A stretch of 64,000 nt of DNA from Pollenia angustigena (GCA_930367215.1 OV884059.1:74123393-74187392), one strand, 5' to 3'; counted from the stretch's first letter, positions 11,676 to 22,204 are shown. The notes: generated from the sequence alone by a model not told the origin. Made by a program: numbers and translations.

Positions 11676-11683
11676 GTATATAT

Positions 11684-11780
11684 AAATATCGTGGGTCCTT
11701 ATGAGTATCGAAGTTGATTTAACGATGTCCATCTGTCCGTGTGTATGTTGAAATGTATTTTCCGAAGTTGTTTTATGTTT
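11684..11780 (+). repeat. TATACCC-type dispersed repeat, second part
   Basis: This continues the repeat interrupted at 10375. The order of GTGGGTCCTTATGAGTATCG and GATGTCCATCTGTCCG is as in the other copies. Confidence 0.6.
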
Positions 11781-11906
11781 ATGACTTAAATACTCCGTTA
11801 AAGTTTGCTTTATATTCAGACCGATCGGTCCAAAAATGAATGATATAAAAGCTAAAAACCACGACTGCCTCCAATTTTACCCATAAATTCCTTGTTGGTG
11901 TTTTTT

Positions 11907-12020
11907 ATGTACATCTGGAGAACGGCAAGAGCCGTGATACCGCCCGAAATGTGCGTAAAAGTGATCGAAAACTACCTCAAAAGGATCAACTGCTGCAACC
12001 AATCTCGATTTAAAAATTAA
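11907..12020 (+). pseudogene. Mariner-type transposase, C-terminal fragment
   Basis: A 37-codon frame contains IPPEMCVKVIENYLKRINCC followed by NQSR. Tc1/mariner transposases of the DD41D (rosa-like) type end with this pattern: a short helix (IPPEM or IPAEM), VIENxxKRI, then a basic tail. The related fragment at 59841-60038 reads IPAEMLERVCQNWTKRM in the same place. Only the last few dozen residues remain, and the normal final segment after SR is replaced. It lies in the opposite orientation to the neighbouring fragment at 12033-12234, so the copy has been rearranged. Confidence 0.6.
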
Positions 12021-12032
12021 TTTGGGAATATG

Positions 12033-12234
12033 GGCAGCAAAACAGAAAAAAATCATTGATCATGGTGCGATTTTCAATGTCCATTACGCTAGGCCCGGCT
12101 TCATTTCAGAAGAAATAAGGTCCGATGACGCCACCAAGTTCTTAATCGCCCTAAACTGTGCAGTTTTCTGTATTTAATCGAGTTTGTAGGCTCTGTGAAG
12201 GATTTTTCTCACTCCATATGCGGAAAGCTTGTTT
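12033..12234 (-). pseudogene. Mariner-type transposase, middle fragment
   Basis: Reading the minus strand gives KQAFRIWSEKNP, then ENCTV, then GGVIGPYFF, a stop, NEAGPSV and MINDFF. This is the segment between the first and second catalytic aspartates of DD41D mariner transposases (compare KKQNC..W..NP..TVWCGFWAGGIIG in the copy at 17382-17609). Three in-frame stops (two in the TVWCGLWAGG region, one after YFF) make it non-functional. The catalytic D residues are not included. Confidence 0.7.
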
Positions 12235-13600
12235 AAGCCCTAAATGAGTCGTGCATAATTAAAATCACAAAGTCGTATACATATAATTTTCGCGAATCGA
12301 TGCGAAATTTGTATTAAACTGACACCGATTCGTCATTTCTGTAATGCCGATGTGTCATCCCATTAATGACATAATTTTTGACAATTGGGCCAAGTGATGT
12401 TAAAGCTGACATCACAATGATGGAAAGTACCAAAAACGAACACACTTGTCATAGTACTGATGTCAAAAATATCGGGGACATACCAGAAATATCCAAATTA
12501 TATAAATGTGTCCGAATGATTTATCGAGTCAAGATTTTCAAGGAACATTAGAATTATCCTATACCTTACAAGAAACGAGCAAATTAATATTTTAAGCAAA
12601 TCAGCCCCACTGTTTTCAGCTCTGTTGACCGTTAAATAATCTTTTATATACACAGTTGTTAAACATTTTTTACTTTAACAATTTAGTTCAAATATAAATT
12701 TATTTTGGAATTATTGCTCTATTACGCTTGTAGGGTTTACGTTAAAAAAAATCAAGTAGAACTAAAAAACAAGAACAGACATTTTATCAAAAGTACCAGG
12801 AGGTCTCTAGTTAAACCTCGTACTAGTTAAAGTTGCTTTTGTTGTACACGCTATAAATTGTATCGATACTAAAAGTACTTAAAAAAATGCGATCATTTAT
12901 TCTGGTGTGGTTGTTTTGAATGTTGTATCTTTAACATTTCCTATGTTTGTTGTCAGTGGATGTCTGTCTGTCTGGCTTTTCAATACTTAAGGTTATCGAA
13001 AGGAGATCATTACTTTATTTTACATACATACAACAAAAATAATAACAAATTCATCATTATTCAAACTGATAAGAGACGTAGTAAATGTTATTTCTTACAG
13101 TACTTTAAGTTGCTCAGTGGATTGTCCACACTTTTACAAAGTTTCTTATGATTTTATCATAATATTGGTTGTGCAAATAAGTGTTCACTATTTTAATTAA
13201 ATTTTAAATTACCAAGTACACTGAACTTTTACTGTGTTTTTCTGGGAATACATTGATTTCGATTCAGAAGAAATGTTTTCTTAAGGCCAGAAATCACCAA
13301 TTTAAATTTTTGATGCCTTTGGTTGGATCGTCTAATACGATCGAAACAATAAAGGCCTGCAGAAATGTATTTCAAAATAAAACACACAACAACACTTAAA
13401 TTTGTGTACAGAACGTTTGCGAACAACCGCAATGACAAATACTATGCATTAACTGTTCTTCGCACAATTCAAGTAGTGTTGTGAAGGTACAATAATTAAA
13501 AACACACTAGACAGTGCTTGTTTCTTTCATACTCCTAGTACTTGAAAATTACCTCGTGCAGTCTGCGAGCTTTTGTGATGTTTTCCAGTCTGTCGTATCG
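12235..13600. other. No gene seen
   Basis: AT-rich sequence without recognisable frames. 12300-12480 is rich in TGACATC/GATGTCA-like words and may be an old repeat. Frames at 12960-13151, 13229-13438 and 13514-13753 show no domain. Confidence 0.45.
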
Positions 13601-13937
13601 CAGTGGGAAAAAAGAAGGCCTCTGTACTACTTTTTTTGGATGTATAAGGCCTGCTGGACCCATTCCATACTCATATCCCTTTTACACACGTTGTCAGTAG
13701 GGGTAGGCCTTCCTCTCTTGCTTCTTTCGCAGTTACATAAGAATGGTAATTAGATGAAATAAAAATAATTATTTTGCTTTGGCAAAAAACAAAACATGTG
13801 ACTCCTTCGCTTCTTCCTTCTCATAGAAGGGAATGTGGAATGTGAATCTAATCTTTTATGGGAAAGAACAGAGGCATTCTTTAGCAGTTAGATAAGAATG
13901 GTAATTGCATAAAAAAAAATTCTGAGTTTTCCTACTG
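13601..13937. mobile_element. CAGTGGGAAAA-ended element, short relative of 5930-7404
   Basis: The left end CAGTGGGAAAAAAGAAGGCC and right end GTTTTCCTACTG match the ends of the 5930-7404 element, as do internal blocks (CCATTCCATACTCATATC, TTACATAAGAATGG). It is an internally deleted copy of 337 bp. Confidence 0.75.
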
Positions 13938-14234
13938 GGATATGGCGGATGCATACACATAATTTGTGATGTTTGCTTATTGTGTCGTATGTGATATACG
14001 CAAACGAATAATTGTTTTTGCTATATTATCAAAGTAATAAACATACAAAATACTACGTACTAAACGTTTAGGATATGTACGTCACTTAAAAAAAAATAAA
14101 GAATGTGGGAATTTTCAATTCCCTTGTTAATTTTTTTGGGTATTTTTTATACCCGTTCTATCACTTTAGTTAAGCATTTGATTTTTGTTTCAATACGTTA
14201 ACACACTTACGTTTATTTTTTGTTTTTGTATTCG

Positions 14235-14412
14235 AAATATACTTGATGAGTCCAAGGCGAATTCAACTACAGTTGGTGTTAAATGGAATGGTTGACATTT
14301 AGAATCGTAAACAATAACAATGTAATGAAAAAAAAACCCCATGCTGTTTTTGGATTGTTGTAGTTCCGACACCACCTGTAGTTGCATTCGCATTGGACTC
14401 ATCAAGTATATT
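14235..14412. mobile_element. 178-bp inverted-repeat MITE
   Basis: Arms of about 44 bases (ATACTTGATGAGTCCAAGGC at the left) are mirrored at 14369-14412 with only a few mismatches. The arm contains AAGGCGAATTC, a word repeated in several other elements in this window. A minus-strand frame across it is an artefact of the palindrome. Confidence 0.75.
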
Positions 14413-14503
14413 AAGTTTAAGGTAAAGAAGAAGAAAAGTGATGACACAATCGAATTGCATATGAACGTACACGCAGGTTCAAAAGAGAATTAAAGAAACT
14501 CTA

Positions 14504-14743
14504 GGACCTGATTCTGGCAGTCGTGATCGATTATTTTCTAGATTCAAAACAATTTAATATCTTATTATTTCAGTCAATACTAAACGAATCGGAATTATTT
14601 TTTCAGTGTTGTTAAGCATTAATTTGAGTTTCACAATACTGAAAAAAATATTTCGATTCGTTCAGCATCGACTGAAAGAATTAGAAATAAAATTGCTTTT
14701 AAATCGAGAAAGTACTTGATCACAACTGCCAGAATTAGGCCCC
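14504..14743. mobile_element. MITE, TCTGGCAGTCGTGATCGA family, copy A
   Basis: The ends read TGATTCTGGCAGTCGTGATC and, mirrored, GATCACAACTGCCAGAATTA then GGCCCC. The core has TTTTTCAGTGTTGT and its near reverse complement. Four other copies lie at 20619, 33098, 40215 and 53942. It is non-coding. Confidence 0.85.
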
Positions 14744-15287
14744 TGGTCAGCTTAACCTGACATTTGTGTCTTCAATTTTTGATTATGATGATTTGCCATT
14801 GACTTGAGATATTCAGAAGACGTAACAACATTTTTTTTAATACATATTTCAAAAACATTGTATTCGTTTAATTTAGTTTTAGCTCTGCATCTTTTTTAAG
14901 GGGTGTCAGAGACAGTTTTAATTTCATATTTTTACAGAAATAATCTCAAGTGTGTTGTAAAGAAAATTATGGTCGTCCAATGATTTGTTTAAATGCATCA
15001 AGCGTTTAGAAACAAAAAAATATTTCCATATTTTAGGAAAATTTATTCAAATAAATTTTCTTTGCTTGGGTTGAACAAAACTGCATTTGGTTGCTTATTT
15101 TCAAAAAATATTGGTTTAATTAAATATAATTTATGGGTGAATTTGAACATGTTTTTTTTATTATTTTTCTAATATGAAATATAATGAGCTAGAAAACCGA
15201 TTTTGGCCTCCTACGAAGTTAAATTGGGTTTCTGAAAGCAGCATAAATTTCTCACACAAATTGTCGTATAAGAGAAAATTATTATAC

Positions 15288-15475
15288 ACAGCAAAAAATA
15301 AAAATTGATTTCAATTAAAAAATTTGTGATAATAACAAAAAAAAATTAATTAAATTTCAACTAGTAAACAAATTAATAGTATCAATTAAATGTTAATTTC
15401 ACTTTTTAATTAAAACTGACTTTATTTTTGATTAATGCTTTAAATTTAATTAAGAACAGCTTAAACGGTTTTAGA
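15288..15475 (+). repeat. AT-rich dispersed repeat (ACACAGAAAAAAATAAAA), copy 1
   Basis: The copy starts CACAGCAAAAAATAAAAATT and contains GTAAACAAATTAATAGTATC and GATTAATGCTTTAA. Related copies occur at 21398, 32460 (plus) and 27121, 38385 (minus). Confidence 0.7.
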
Positions 15476-15946
15476 GCTTACTTGGAAGGTTTGGCTTTTG
15501 CTACGTTTTAGTTTCCATGTTTTTAGTTTCAAACGGTTTGGATGTGAAAAGCAGCCTATTCAGGACATCTTGCTTACACTGCGGCCTGGAAAATGTTCTC
15601 GCATAAGCTGGACTCTTATCTTATCTAAAAGCAGGCCTTATCCTCAATTTTTCTTAACCTGCTTTTTTTGATAAATAATGTATAAAGTTTTTTGAGGTAA
15701 AAAAGCGTAGCCAGAATTTTTTTTTTTTTTTTTAATTTCAACAATTTTTTGCGGATAAGATTTGAGTTTCTTGAATGAAAATTGTAGTTTGGAATGATTT
15801 TACTAAGAAAGGGGCAAAAACTATTATGATATTAAAAGGTGGCTAAATTTTAAGGGCCGATGTTCAATGTGAACCACCCTAAACGTCAAGTTTTTTTCTG
15901 CATTTCATTTGAGATTTCTTAATTTCAGACTAACTCAATTTGAACC

Positions 15947-16025
15947 ATGGAAAGATACACAATCGAGTAACGCGTTAAAGGTATTCAGGCTTATTGTGAA
16001 AGTGGGCGTTCAAGGCGGTGCGCAA
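15947..16025 (+). pseudogene. Mariner transposase, N-terminal start
   Basis: The frame starts MERYTIE, hits TAA at 15968-15970 where the family has glutamine, then continues RVKGIQAYCESGRS. This is the N-terminal helix-turn-helix opening of DD41D mariner transposases, which bind the element's ends. The frame is cut at about 16025 by the inserted element and resumes at 17098 with NRPTVRTIE. Confidence 0.75.
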
Positions 16026-17094
16026 AATGGCCCCAGGAAATATGGCCCCAAAAGTAAAATGAAACACGGCCCCAAAATTTAACATGAGACACAACAACAC
16101 GCAATTTTGGCGTAATTTTTTGGTTTTTTTTTGGGTTATTTTTCATTTTTTCGTTAGGGTGTTTTTGCATTTTAAGTGGAATGAAAAATTACCCCAATAT
16201 CAAGGAATGAAAAATGGACCCAAATAAAATCACAATTTTTACTTTGGGGCTTTTTTTCGTCTAGTAATAAAAAATGCAAATTTTAAGAAATGAAAAATAA
16301 CCCCAAACATTTTTACACAAATTTTATAAAATTCTATGTAAAAGTTTCTAGCGATAGTATAAAAAACCCGAATTCCTATATCAAAGTAGAGAAAATCCTT
16401 GCCGGTTATGCAGAGATGCTTTAGTTAGCGAAGCCGATGTTTGTTATACCATAGAGAAAAAAATCATTGAGCCCGGCCCAAGGCCGGCTATTAAGAGAAG
16501 CTTTACTGAGCGAAGCCAGAGTTCGTTATACCATAGAAAAGAAAATCCTTGCGCCCGGCCGAAGGCCGGCTATGTAGTGAAACTTTAGTGAGCGAAGCCA
16601 GTGTTCGTTATACCAAAGAGAAGAAAATCCTTTCACCCGGCCGAAGGCCAGCTATATAGAGAAGCTTTAGTTAGCGAAGCCAGTATTCGTTATACCATAA
16701 TAGAAGAGAAAATCCTTGCGCCAGGCCGCAGGCCGTCTATAACGTGAAGCTTTAGTAAGCAAAGCCAGTTTTCGTTATACCATAGAGAAAAAAATCCTTG
16801 CGCAAGGCCGAAAGCCCAACCATGCTATCAATCGTGCGATTTTTAAAACCAAAACTGTATAATTATCCGGATTTTGAAATCGGGTTTCTAAATTTCTGAT
16901 TTTTAGTTTCGGGCATAAGAACTGCACCGAAAATTTTTAATGTAACTTTCTTTGTGTTCTTTTTTGGGGTTAAAATTCATTATAAATTTTGGGGTGATTT
17001 TTCATAATGAAGAATAACCCAAAATTTAGGGTCATATTTCATTTTATTTTAGGGTTATTTTTCATTTTTTTTTTTTTGGGTAATTTTTCATTCA
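16026..17094. mobile_element. Insertion with GGCCCC-rich ends and 82-bp tandem repeats
   Basis: About 1.07 kb separates two consecutive parts of the mariner transposase. Its two flanks carry inverted runs of the pattern ATGAAAAATRRCCCCAAA and its complement (TTTGGGGTTATTTTTCAT). The centre (16389-16822) is a tandem array. There is no coding potential. The exact boundary is uncertain because the host codons between SGRS and NRPT are missing. Confidence 0.65.
16389..16822 (+). repeat. Tandem array, about five units of about 82 bp
   Basis: Each unit contains GAGAAGAAAATCCTTGCG, CCCGGCCGAAGGCCGGCTAT, AGCTTTAGTTAGCGAAGCC and GTTCGTTATACCATA. The first unit is shortened and the last is partial. 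The GC-rich palindrome CCGGCCGAAGGCCGG is prominent in an AT-rich setting. The same unit occurs in a different element at 62395-62660. Confidence 0.8.
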
Positions 17095-17097
17095 ATC

Positions 17098-17707
17098 GTC
17101 CAACTGTGCGTACAATCGAAAAAAAACGTGCAAAAATTTGAACAAGCCGGGTCTGTAGGAGATGTGAAGACACCAGTGCATGCTTGTACAGCTCGTACTG
17201 CAGAAAATATGGCTGCTGTTCGCGATAGTGTGGGTGAAGAGCCGTCCACCTCAACAAGTCGTCTTGCCCAACAATTGTCCCTCTCACGTTCATCGTTGAT
17301 AAACATTATGCATATAGACCTGCATTAAAAGGTGCAATTGACTCAAGAACTAAAGCCTCTTGACCATTCTAAACATCGTCAATGGTTAGAATGGTGGCAA
17401 GAAATGGCAACAGTGGATGTAAATTTCCGAAGAAAATCATCTTCAGTAATGAGGTACATTTTCACCTCAGTGGATTCGTCAAGAAGCAGAATTGCAGTAT
17501 TTGGTCGAATAATAATCCAAGAGTAATTGTCAAAAAACCAATGCACCCACAAAGAGTGACTGTTTGGTGCGGTTTTTGGGCTGGCGGCATCATCGGCATT
17601 TACTGTTAATGGTGTTCGCTATCGTGAGATGATAACGAACTTTTTATGGCCCGAAATGGAAGATATGGATGTGGACGATATGTGGTTTCAACAGGACGGT
17701 GCGGTGC
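17098..17707 (+). pseudogene. Mariner-type transposase (DD41D-like), decayed
   Basis: This enzyme would cut and rejoin the transposon's ends. Successive pieces in shifting frames are NRPTVRTIE, KFEQAGSVGDVKTPV, RTAENMAAVRDSV, STSRLAQQLSLSRSSL, VQLTQELKPLDH, IIFSNEVHFHLSGF, PMHPQRVTVWCGFWAGG and MWFQQDGA. At least three frameshifts, a stop after IDLH (17326) and a deletion after GGIIG are visible. The first catalytic aspartate (expected in FSDE) is asparagine, the second (QQD) is present, and the third domain is missing. Confidence 0.85.
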
Positions 17708-17716
17708 CAAATAACC

Positions 17717-18185
17717 CCTTAAAATTAGTGTTAGAGGGTCAATATATAATACAATTCTACTGAAGACACCTGAAATTGTCTTTTAGCTCAGAAGGACATT
17801 TAGAATATTTTTTTGACTTGTACCAAACGCCTTTTCAAGAAATTCAAAAATTTCAATGCCCGAAATTTCGAAAATCCGTTTTACATACATTGCACGAACT
17901 CTTGGTCTTAGAAGACCCCTTGTAAAATTTGATGCATAAAATATTCGCCCAACATTTTAACCCTCCAATGTACCGTTTTAGCATACTTTTGTGGGGAAGT
18001 TAAAAAAAGGACAAAAATGGACCCTTAACATGAGTGTTAGAGGGTTTATATATTCTAAGCAAAGAATCGCCATACAATTCTACTGAAGACATCTGAAATA
18101 GTATTTTAGCTCAGAATTACATTTAGTAATTATATTTTTGGACTTGTACCAAACGTCTTTTCAAAAAATTCAAAAACTTTAGGGG
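17717..18185 (+). repeat. Tandem duplication, period about 310 bp
   Basis: The block AGTGTTAGAGGGT, then ATACAATTCTACTGAAGACA, TTTTAGCTCAGAA and ACTTGTACCAAACG, occurs at about 17719-17860 and again at 18030-18185. The copies differ at many positions, so the duplication is old. No coding frame is seen. Confidence 0.75.
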
Positions 18186-18390
18186 CCGATATTGCGGGAA
18201 CCCGAGCTTACTTTTCAATACCCTTTGGCAGATTTGCTTTACCAATAGTCTAGTTTCATTTCGCGTTGCAAGTATTGAGGCTGGCGGCGATGGCCCGAAT
18301 TTGCTTTGCATTGTGTTAGAAGTATCAATTTGAAATATTTATTTAATGTAATAGATCACTTTTTTTTTTTGTAAAAAAAAAAAAAATATT
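18186..18390. other. No gene; slightly GC-richer patch
   Basis: The sequence GGGGCCGATATTGCGGGAAC at 18182 and the block to about 18310 are less AT-rich than their surroundings. A minus-strand frame (18123-18311) is open but unrecognised. It is possibly an element end. Confidence 0.3.
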
Positions 18391-19197
18391 AATCCAAATT
18401 TTTAATATTTTTAATTAGGCTTAAGTTCATGAAATTCAATTTTTCATTAAACTATTTTTATGAAGAAAGGAATTTTTACAACATGAAAATTAATTAAAAT
18501 TGTTATTGATAATCTTTCATTCTTTGACGTGGCTGGGGCTGGTGTTGTAAAAATTTCTTTCTTCATAAAAATAATTTAATGAAAAATTTAATTTCATGAA
18601 CTTAAGCCTAATTAAAAATATTAAAAATTTGGATTAAAAACCATAAATAGTTCAACAAAATAACCACAATACTAATTATTGTTAAAGCTAAGGCACGAGC
18701 TCTATGTGTACATTTGTCCTTCAAGTTGTGCTGAAAAAGGTCAACAGAAAAGAAAAAGACAAAATGAAAAAACAAAAAATGTACTTGGACTTCAAGAAAA
18801 ATTCTTGACAAAGGTACGGAAAAACAGAAGTAAGGAAAAAAAATGTAAAATCAATTAAAATGGATAATCATTCCGGAAAGCAAATTTCGATCTACCAAAT
18901 GTTAGAATACAATTTGGTTTAAGGATTGATGTTTGACTATTGACGTCAGCAGTCGTCGATGGCTGCGAGTGTAAGACGGCAAATCCATCTGAGGAGATTG
19001 AGTGGTTGCAATCGAAACATGTCATGGTAACCTGCCGGCCGGGGTTCGAGCCCCAGCCACGTCAAGAATGAAAGATTATCAATAACAATTTTAATTAATT
19101 TTCATGTTGTAAAAATTCCTTTCTTCATAAAAATAATTTAATGAAAAATTGAATTTCATGAACTTAAGCCTAATTAAAAATATTAAAAATTTGGATT
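18391..19197. mobile_element. Inverted-repeat element with about 145-bp arms and a tRNA-like interior
   Basis: The arm at 18391-18542 is the reverse complement of 19053-19197 (shared words AATCCAAATTTTTAATATT, AGGCTTAAGTTCATGAAATT, TTATGAAGAAAGGAATTTT, GACGTGGCTGGGGCTGG). A third, partial copy in direct orientation sits at 18543-18678. Sequence after the right arm (19198-19240) repeats 18636-18678. The interior contains the tRNA-like stretch at 18942-19063. Confidence 0.7.
18942..19063 (+). other. tRNA-like segment with pol III B-box match (SINE-like)
   Basis: GGTTCGAGCCC at 19043-19053 matches the tRNA T-loop/B-box consensus. It is enclosed by a possible T-stem (CGGGG / CCCAG, one mismatch), and CCACGTC can pair five of seven bases with GACGTCA at 18942. 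TGGCTGCGAGTGTAAG at 18960 resembles the A-box of class II (Ser/Leu) tRNAs. The A-to-B distance is too long for an ordinary tRNA and no clean cloverleaf forms, so a tRNA-derived SINE relic is more likely than a gene. Confidence 0.35.
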
Positions 19198-19240
19198 AAA
19201 AACCATAAATAGTTAAACAAAATAACCACAATACTAATTA

Positions 19241-20380
19241 AAAAAAAATATTTTTATCAAAGTTTTTCTTGGGATTCAAAATTTAACTATCAAGGTTTCG
19301 TTATAATGTGCTAAATTCCCATTTAATACTATTGACAAACTGAAGTTTATTGTTGATGGGATAAGCTATTCCTATGCGCATTTCACTGGTTGCTTAGGCT
19401 TGCTTTTAATATTATAAATATGCATTTTAAATATTAATAATTAATAATATATTGCACTGTTAATTTGGATAATTAAAAATTACTCTACTTGGGTTTTGTT
19501 AAGTTTAACTTGAATTCAAATTCAACATGCGTATCGAAATCGATATCGCCGATATTGCTTTTGGCTAATAATCAGTTTTTTAATTACTTTTTTGTTTTAA
19601 CAACTAAAACATTTGTTTTTATTTGTTTTAAACCATTTTAATCAGTTATTTAAATAATATGAAATCCATTTCAAACTTAATTTTTTAAGTGTTGAATTCT
19701 TTATGACTTGATTAATAAATTAAACAAATTATACAAATAAAAAATAATCACACGCCCATTAAATTTCATTGAAAGTTTCACAACAATTTTTACAAAGGGA
19801 AAAAAACTGGATTTAAAAAAAATCCAGTAATTTTAATAATGCAAATAAAATGTTTGCCGGCAAATCTTAAATTTATCGAATGTAATAAATTTACTTGATT
19901 GAAAAATCGCAAAAAGGCAACTGTGAAAATAAAAACAAACAAAAATATTACACATTTTACAAAAAAGAAAAAAAAAACTTTTTTTTTTTGACCGTGAACT
20001 TTCATTTAAAAACAGACCAGACATCGAACGAGAAACAAAGAAATCAATAGGAAAAAGGAAAATAATACGGACCATAAAAGAAGCACAACAACCGAAATCA
20101 TCTTTTAAACAAATTAATTGTTAAAGAAACAAACTGACAACAAAAAAAAATCTCGCAATGGTTTGAAAAATCTTTATTAATGCTTTCACTACCACATTAA
20201 CAAATTATTTAACCACAACAAAAATGAAAATTATTTACACAAAGTCTTTAAAACGCACAAATTCTAAAACCAAAATTTTTTAATCAAAATAAAGTCGCAA
20301 ATTTTTTGTTCAGTCTTTCAATACAATTCATTATTATTATGATTGTTTTATTTCATAAATTAATTACAACAAGAACAGCA
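19241..20380. other. No gene seen
   Basis: AT-rich sequence. Minus-strand frames at 19790-20075 are lysine/phenylalanine-rich translations of A/T runs, not proteins I can support. Confidence 0.5.
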
Positions 20381-20387
20381 AAAGAAT

Positions 20388-20414
20388 GGGGAGGGGCGGG
20401 AGGGGGGGTAGGAG
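20388..20414 (+). repeat. G-rich tract, potential G-quadruplex
   Basis: GGGGAGGGGCGGGAGGGGGG contains four G-runs of three or more separated by single bases, in an otherwise AT-rich stretch. This meets the usual G-quadruplex pattern. Confidence 0.7.
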
Positions 20415-20618
20415 AGTTTATAAAATAAATAGCTAAAGGCAATTAACAACATTCCTTTCTATTTAACTCATCCCAGAACTATAGATTAAAACAACTACAA
20501 AAATTATAAAATTTTATGTTAACTTAGGTCGTGCATAGAGCACCTTCCAGGAAGAAAAAAAATGTGGCTAAATACAAACCAAGAAAAAATATGTGAATTC
20601 GATGATCACATACACCAG

Positions 20619-20837
20619 CGGGGCTCATTCTGGCTGTCGTGATTGAATACTTTTTCAATTCTTATTCTTTTAATCAATTAAAATTAGTTGTTCAGTGTTG
20701 TGAAAACTCAAATAAATACTTTACAACACTGACTGAAAAAATATTTTCAATTCGTTCAGTATCGACTGAAAGTATTTGAAATAAAATTGCTTTCGAATCG
20801 AAAAAGTATTTGATCACGACTGCCAGAATTAGCCCCC
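20619..20837. mobile_element. MITE, TCTGGCAGTCGTGATCGA family, copy B
   Basis: GGGGCTCATTCTGGCTGTCG at the left and CACGACTGCCAGAATTAGCC at the right are the inverted ends. The core has TTCAGTGTTGTGAAAAC and TTTACAACACTGA. It is the same family as copies A, C, D and E. Confidence 0.85.
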
Positions 20838-21397
20838 AGTAGTGCGATCTCTTTTCAATTTAAACGTCAGTTGATTCGTTAAAGATATTTAACAGTAAAA
20901 TCAACGTTAAATTTATCCAGTTACTTTTTTAACAATAACGTTTCCAACTACGTTTTATTTTAACGTCAACTATAAAAGCTAACTAAACAGAAAAATATTT
21001 TTTATTGTTTATTTTTAAATTCAAAGTAATTTTAAAAAAAGAAATACATACAATGTTTTTCGTAAAAATTCTGGCAAATAAAAACCATTCATAAATAAAT
21101 ATATTTTAAGCTCATTGCTCACGTTAACATTATAAAAATTCACATTATTTACTTACATTTTGAAAAAATAATAAAAATTTTTTTGTATTCCGTTCTGTGT
21201 TTTTCGTTATTATGACAAATTGTTTAACATAGATGCCACCTGATTGAAATTTTTAGCTTTGTGGTTCAAATTGAGTTATTGAAATGCTTTATTGTTACCA
21301 CAAGTAATAAACTGAGACGGTAAGATTAACCTTACGTAAATTAAAAGTTATAGAATTGCTCTACAGGGCGGTCCCAAACACACAGCCGTCCTAACAC
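20838..21397. other. No gene seen
   Basis: AT-rich sequence. GTTAACG/CGTTAAA words recur at 20870-21000, which may mark an old element end. Nothing coding. Confidence 0.4.
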
Positions 21398-21590
21398 ACA
21401 GAAAAAAATAAAAATTTATTTCAATTAAAAATTTTTTTGATAATAATTAAAAAATTAATTGAATTTGCACCAGTTAACAAACTGATTCTATCAATTAAAC
21501 ATTTAATTCACTTAAATAAAAGTTTAATTCACTTGATTAAATTTTTGGTTAAAACTGATTTTATGTTTGATTAATGCTTTAATTGAAAAA
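21398..21590 (+). repeat. AT-rich dispersed repeat (ACACAGAAAAAAATAAAA), copy 2
   Basis: ACACACAGAAAAAAATAAAA leads into TTAATTGAATTTGCACCAGT and GATTAATGCTTTAATTG, the same order of blocks as in copy 1. Confidence 0.75.
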
Positions 21591-21809
21591 AAAAATTTGC
21601 GAGAATCTTAAAAAAATAACAAAAAAAATATGACTGCTGTATAGTTAAAACCAAACAATAAAAACAGCATAAAAAGTCCTATTATTTTAAGATTTTTTCT
21701 TTGGAAACCAACAAAAAATTTCTTTAAAACCGCTGTAAAATGTTAGGCTAGTATGACAATATGATTTGAAAGCATGCCGTTTGAATCCTCTATATATATT
21801 TGGAAAAGA

Positions 21810-21941
21810 TTGATATGTAACAACATAATCTTCTTTTAGCGTGATACACTTTTCCCAGCGATATTCAAAAGTTTTTATATCCTCTTTATATAAATAAATG
21901 TTAAGCTTGTTAAGATAACCATCATCCGCAGAATTCACCAC
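21810..21941 (-). pseudogene. Possible mariner transposase C-terminal fragment
   Basis: The minus-strand frame contains DDGYLNKLNI, then IKTFEYRWEKCITLKEDYVV. The pattern RWxKCIxxxxDYV is typical of the extreme C-terminus of mariner-family transposases. Only about 44 residues are convincing, the rest of the gene is absent, and the following residues up to 21687 are not recognisable. Confidence 0.4.
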
Positions 21942-22204
21942 TTCATTTTTGGCTAATATTTTACAAAGGAGCCATTTCTCAAATCTTTTTTCCCGTATTA
22001 ACCTTTTTGATATCTTTTCTCCATTGAGGTATCAAAATTTCAATACTCTAGTGGGAACCTATAATTGAATACATATTTGTATGTCAATGAACGGAGAAAA
22101 CTGTGAAAAATTTACCTAAAATATGAACGAAATTCAGCCCTTAAACGTTCGAAATTCGAAAAAGTACCAAATTCATATTGTATTTTTTAGATAAGTGACG
22201 AATG

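Larger units (their letters stand above)
15837..17707 (+). mobile_element. Mariner-family (DD41D-like) transposon, 3' truncated and interrupted
   Basis: The 5' end GGTGGCTAAATTTTAAGGGC precedes a short leader and a transposase start codon at 15947. The coding region is interrupted from about 16026 to 17094 by another element and then runs to 17707, where it stops abruptly just after the second catalytic aspartate motif (WFQQDGA). No right inverted repeat is present. Confidence 0.8.

Noticed and set aside
16389..16822. CRISPR-like array
   Set aside because: The units are about 82 bp, diverged and contiguous, with no unique spacers, and the setting is eukaryotic. It is a tandem repeat.
18942..19063. 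Functional tRNA gene
   Set aside because: The B-box matches well, but the A-to-B distance is too long, only five of seven acceptor pairs form and no anticodon arm is evident.
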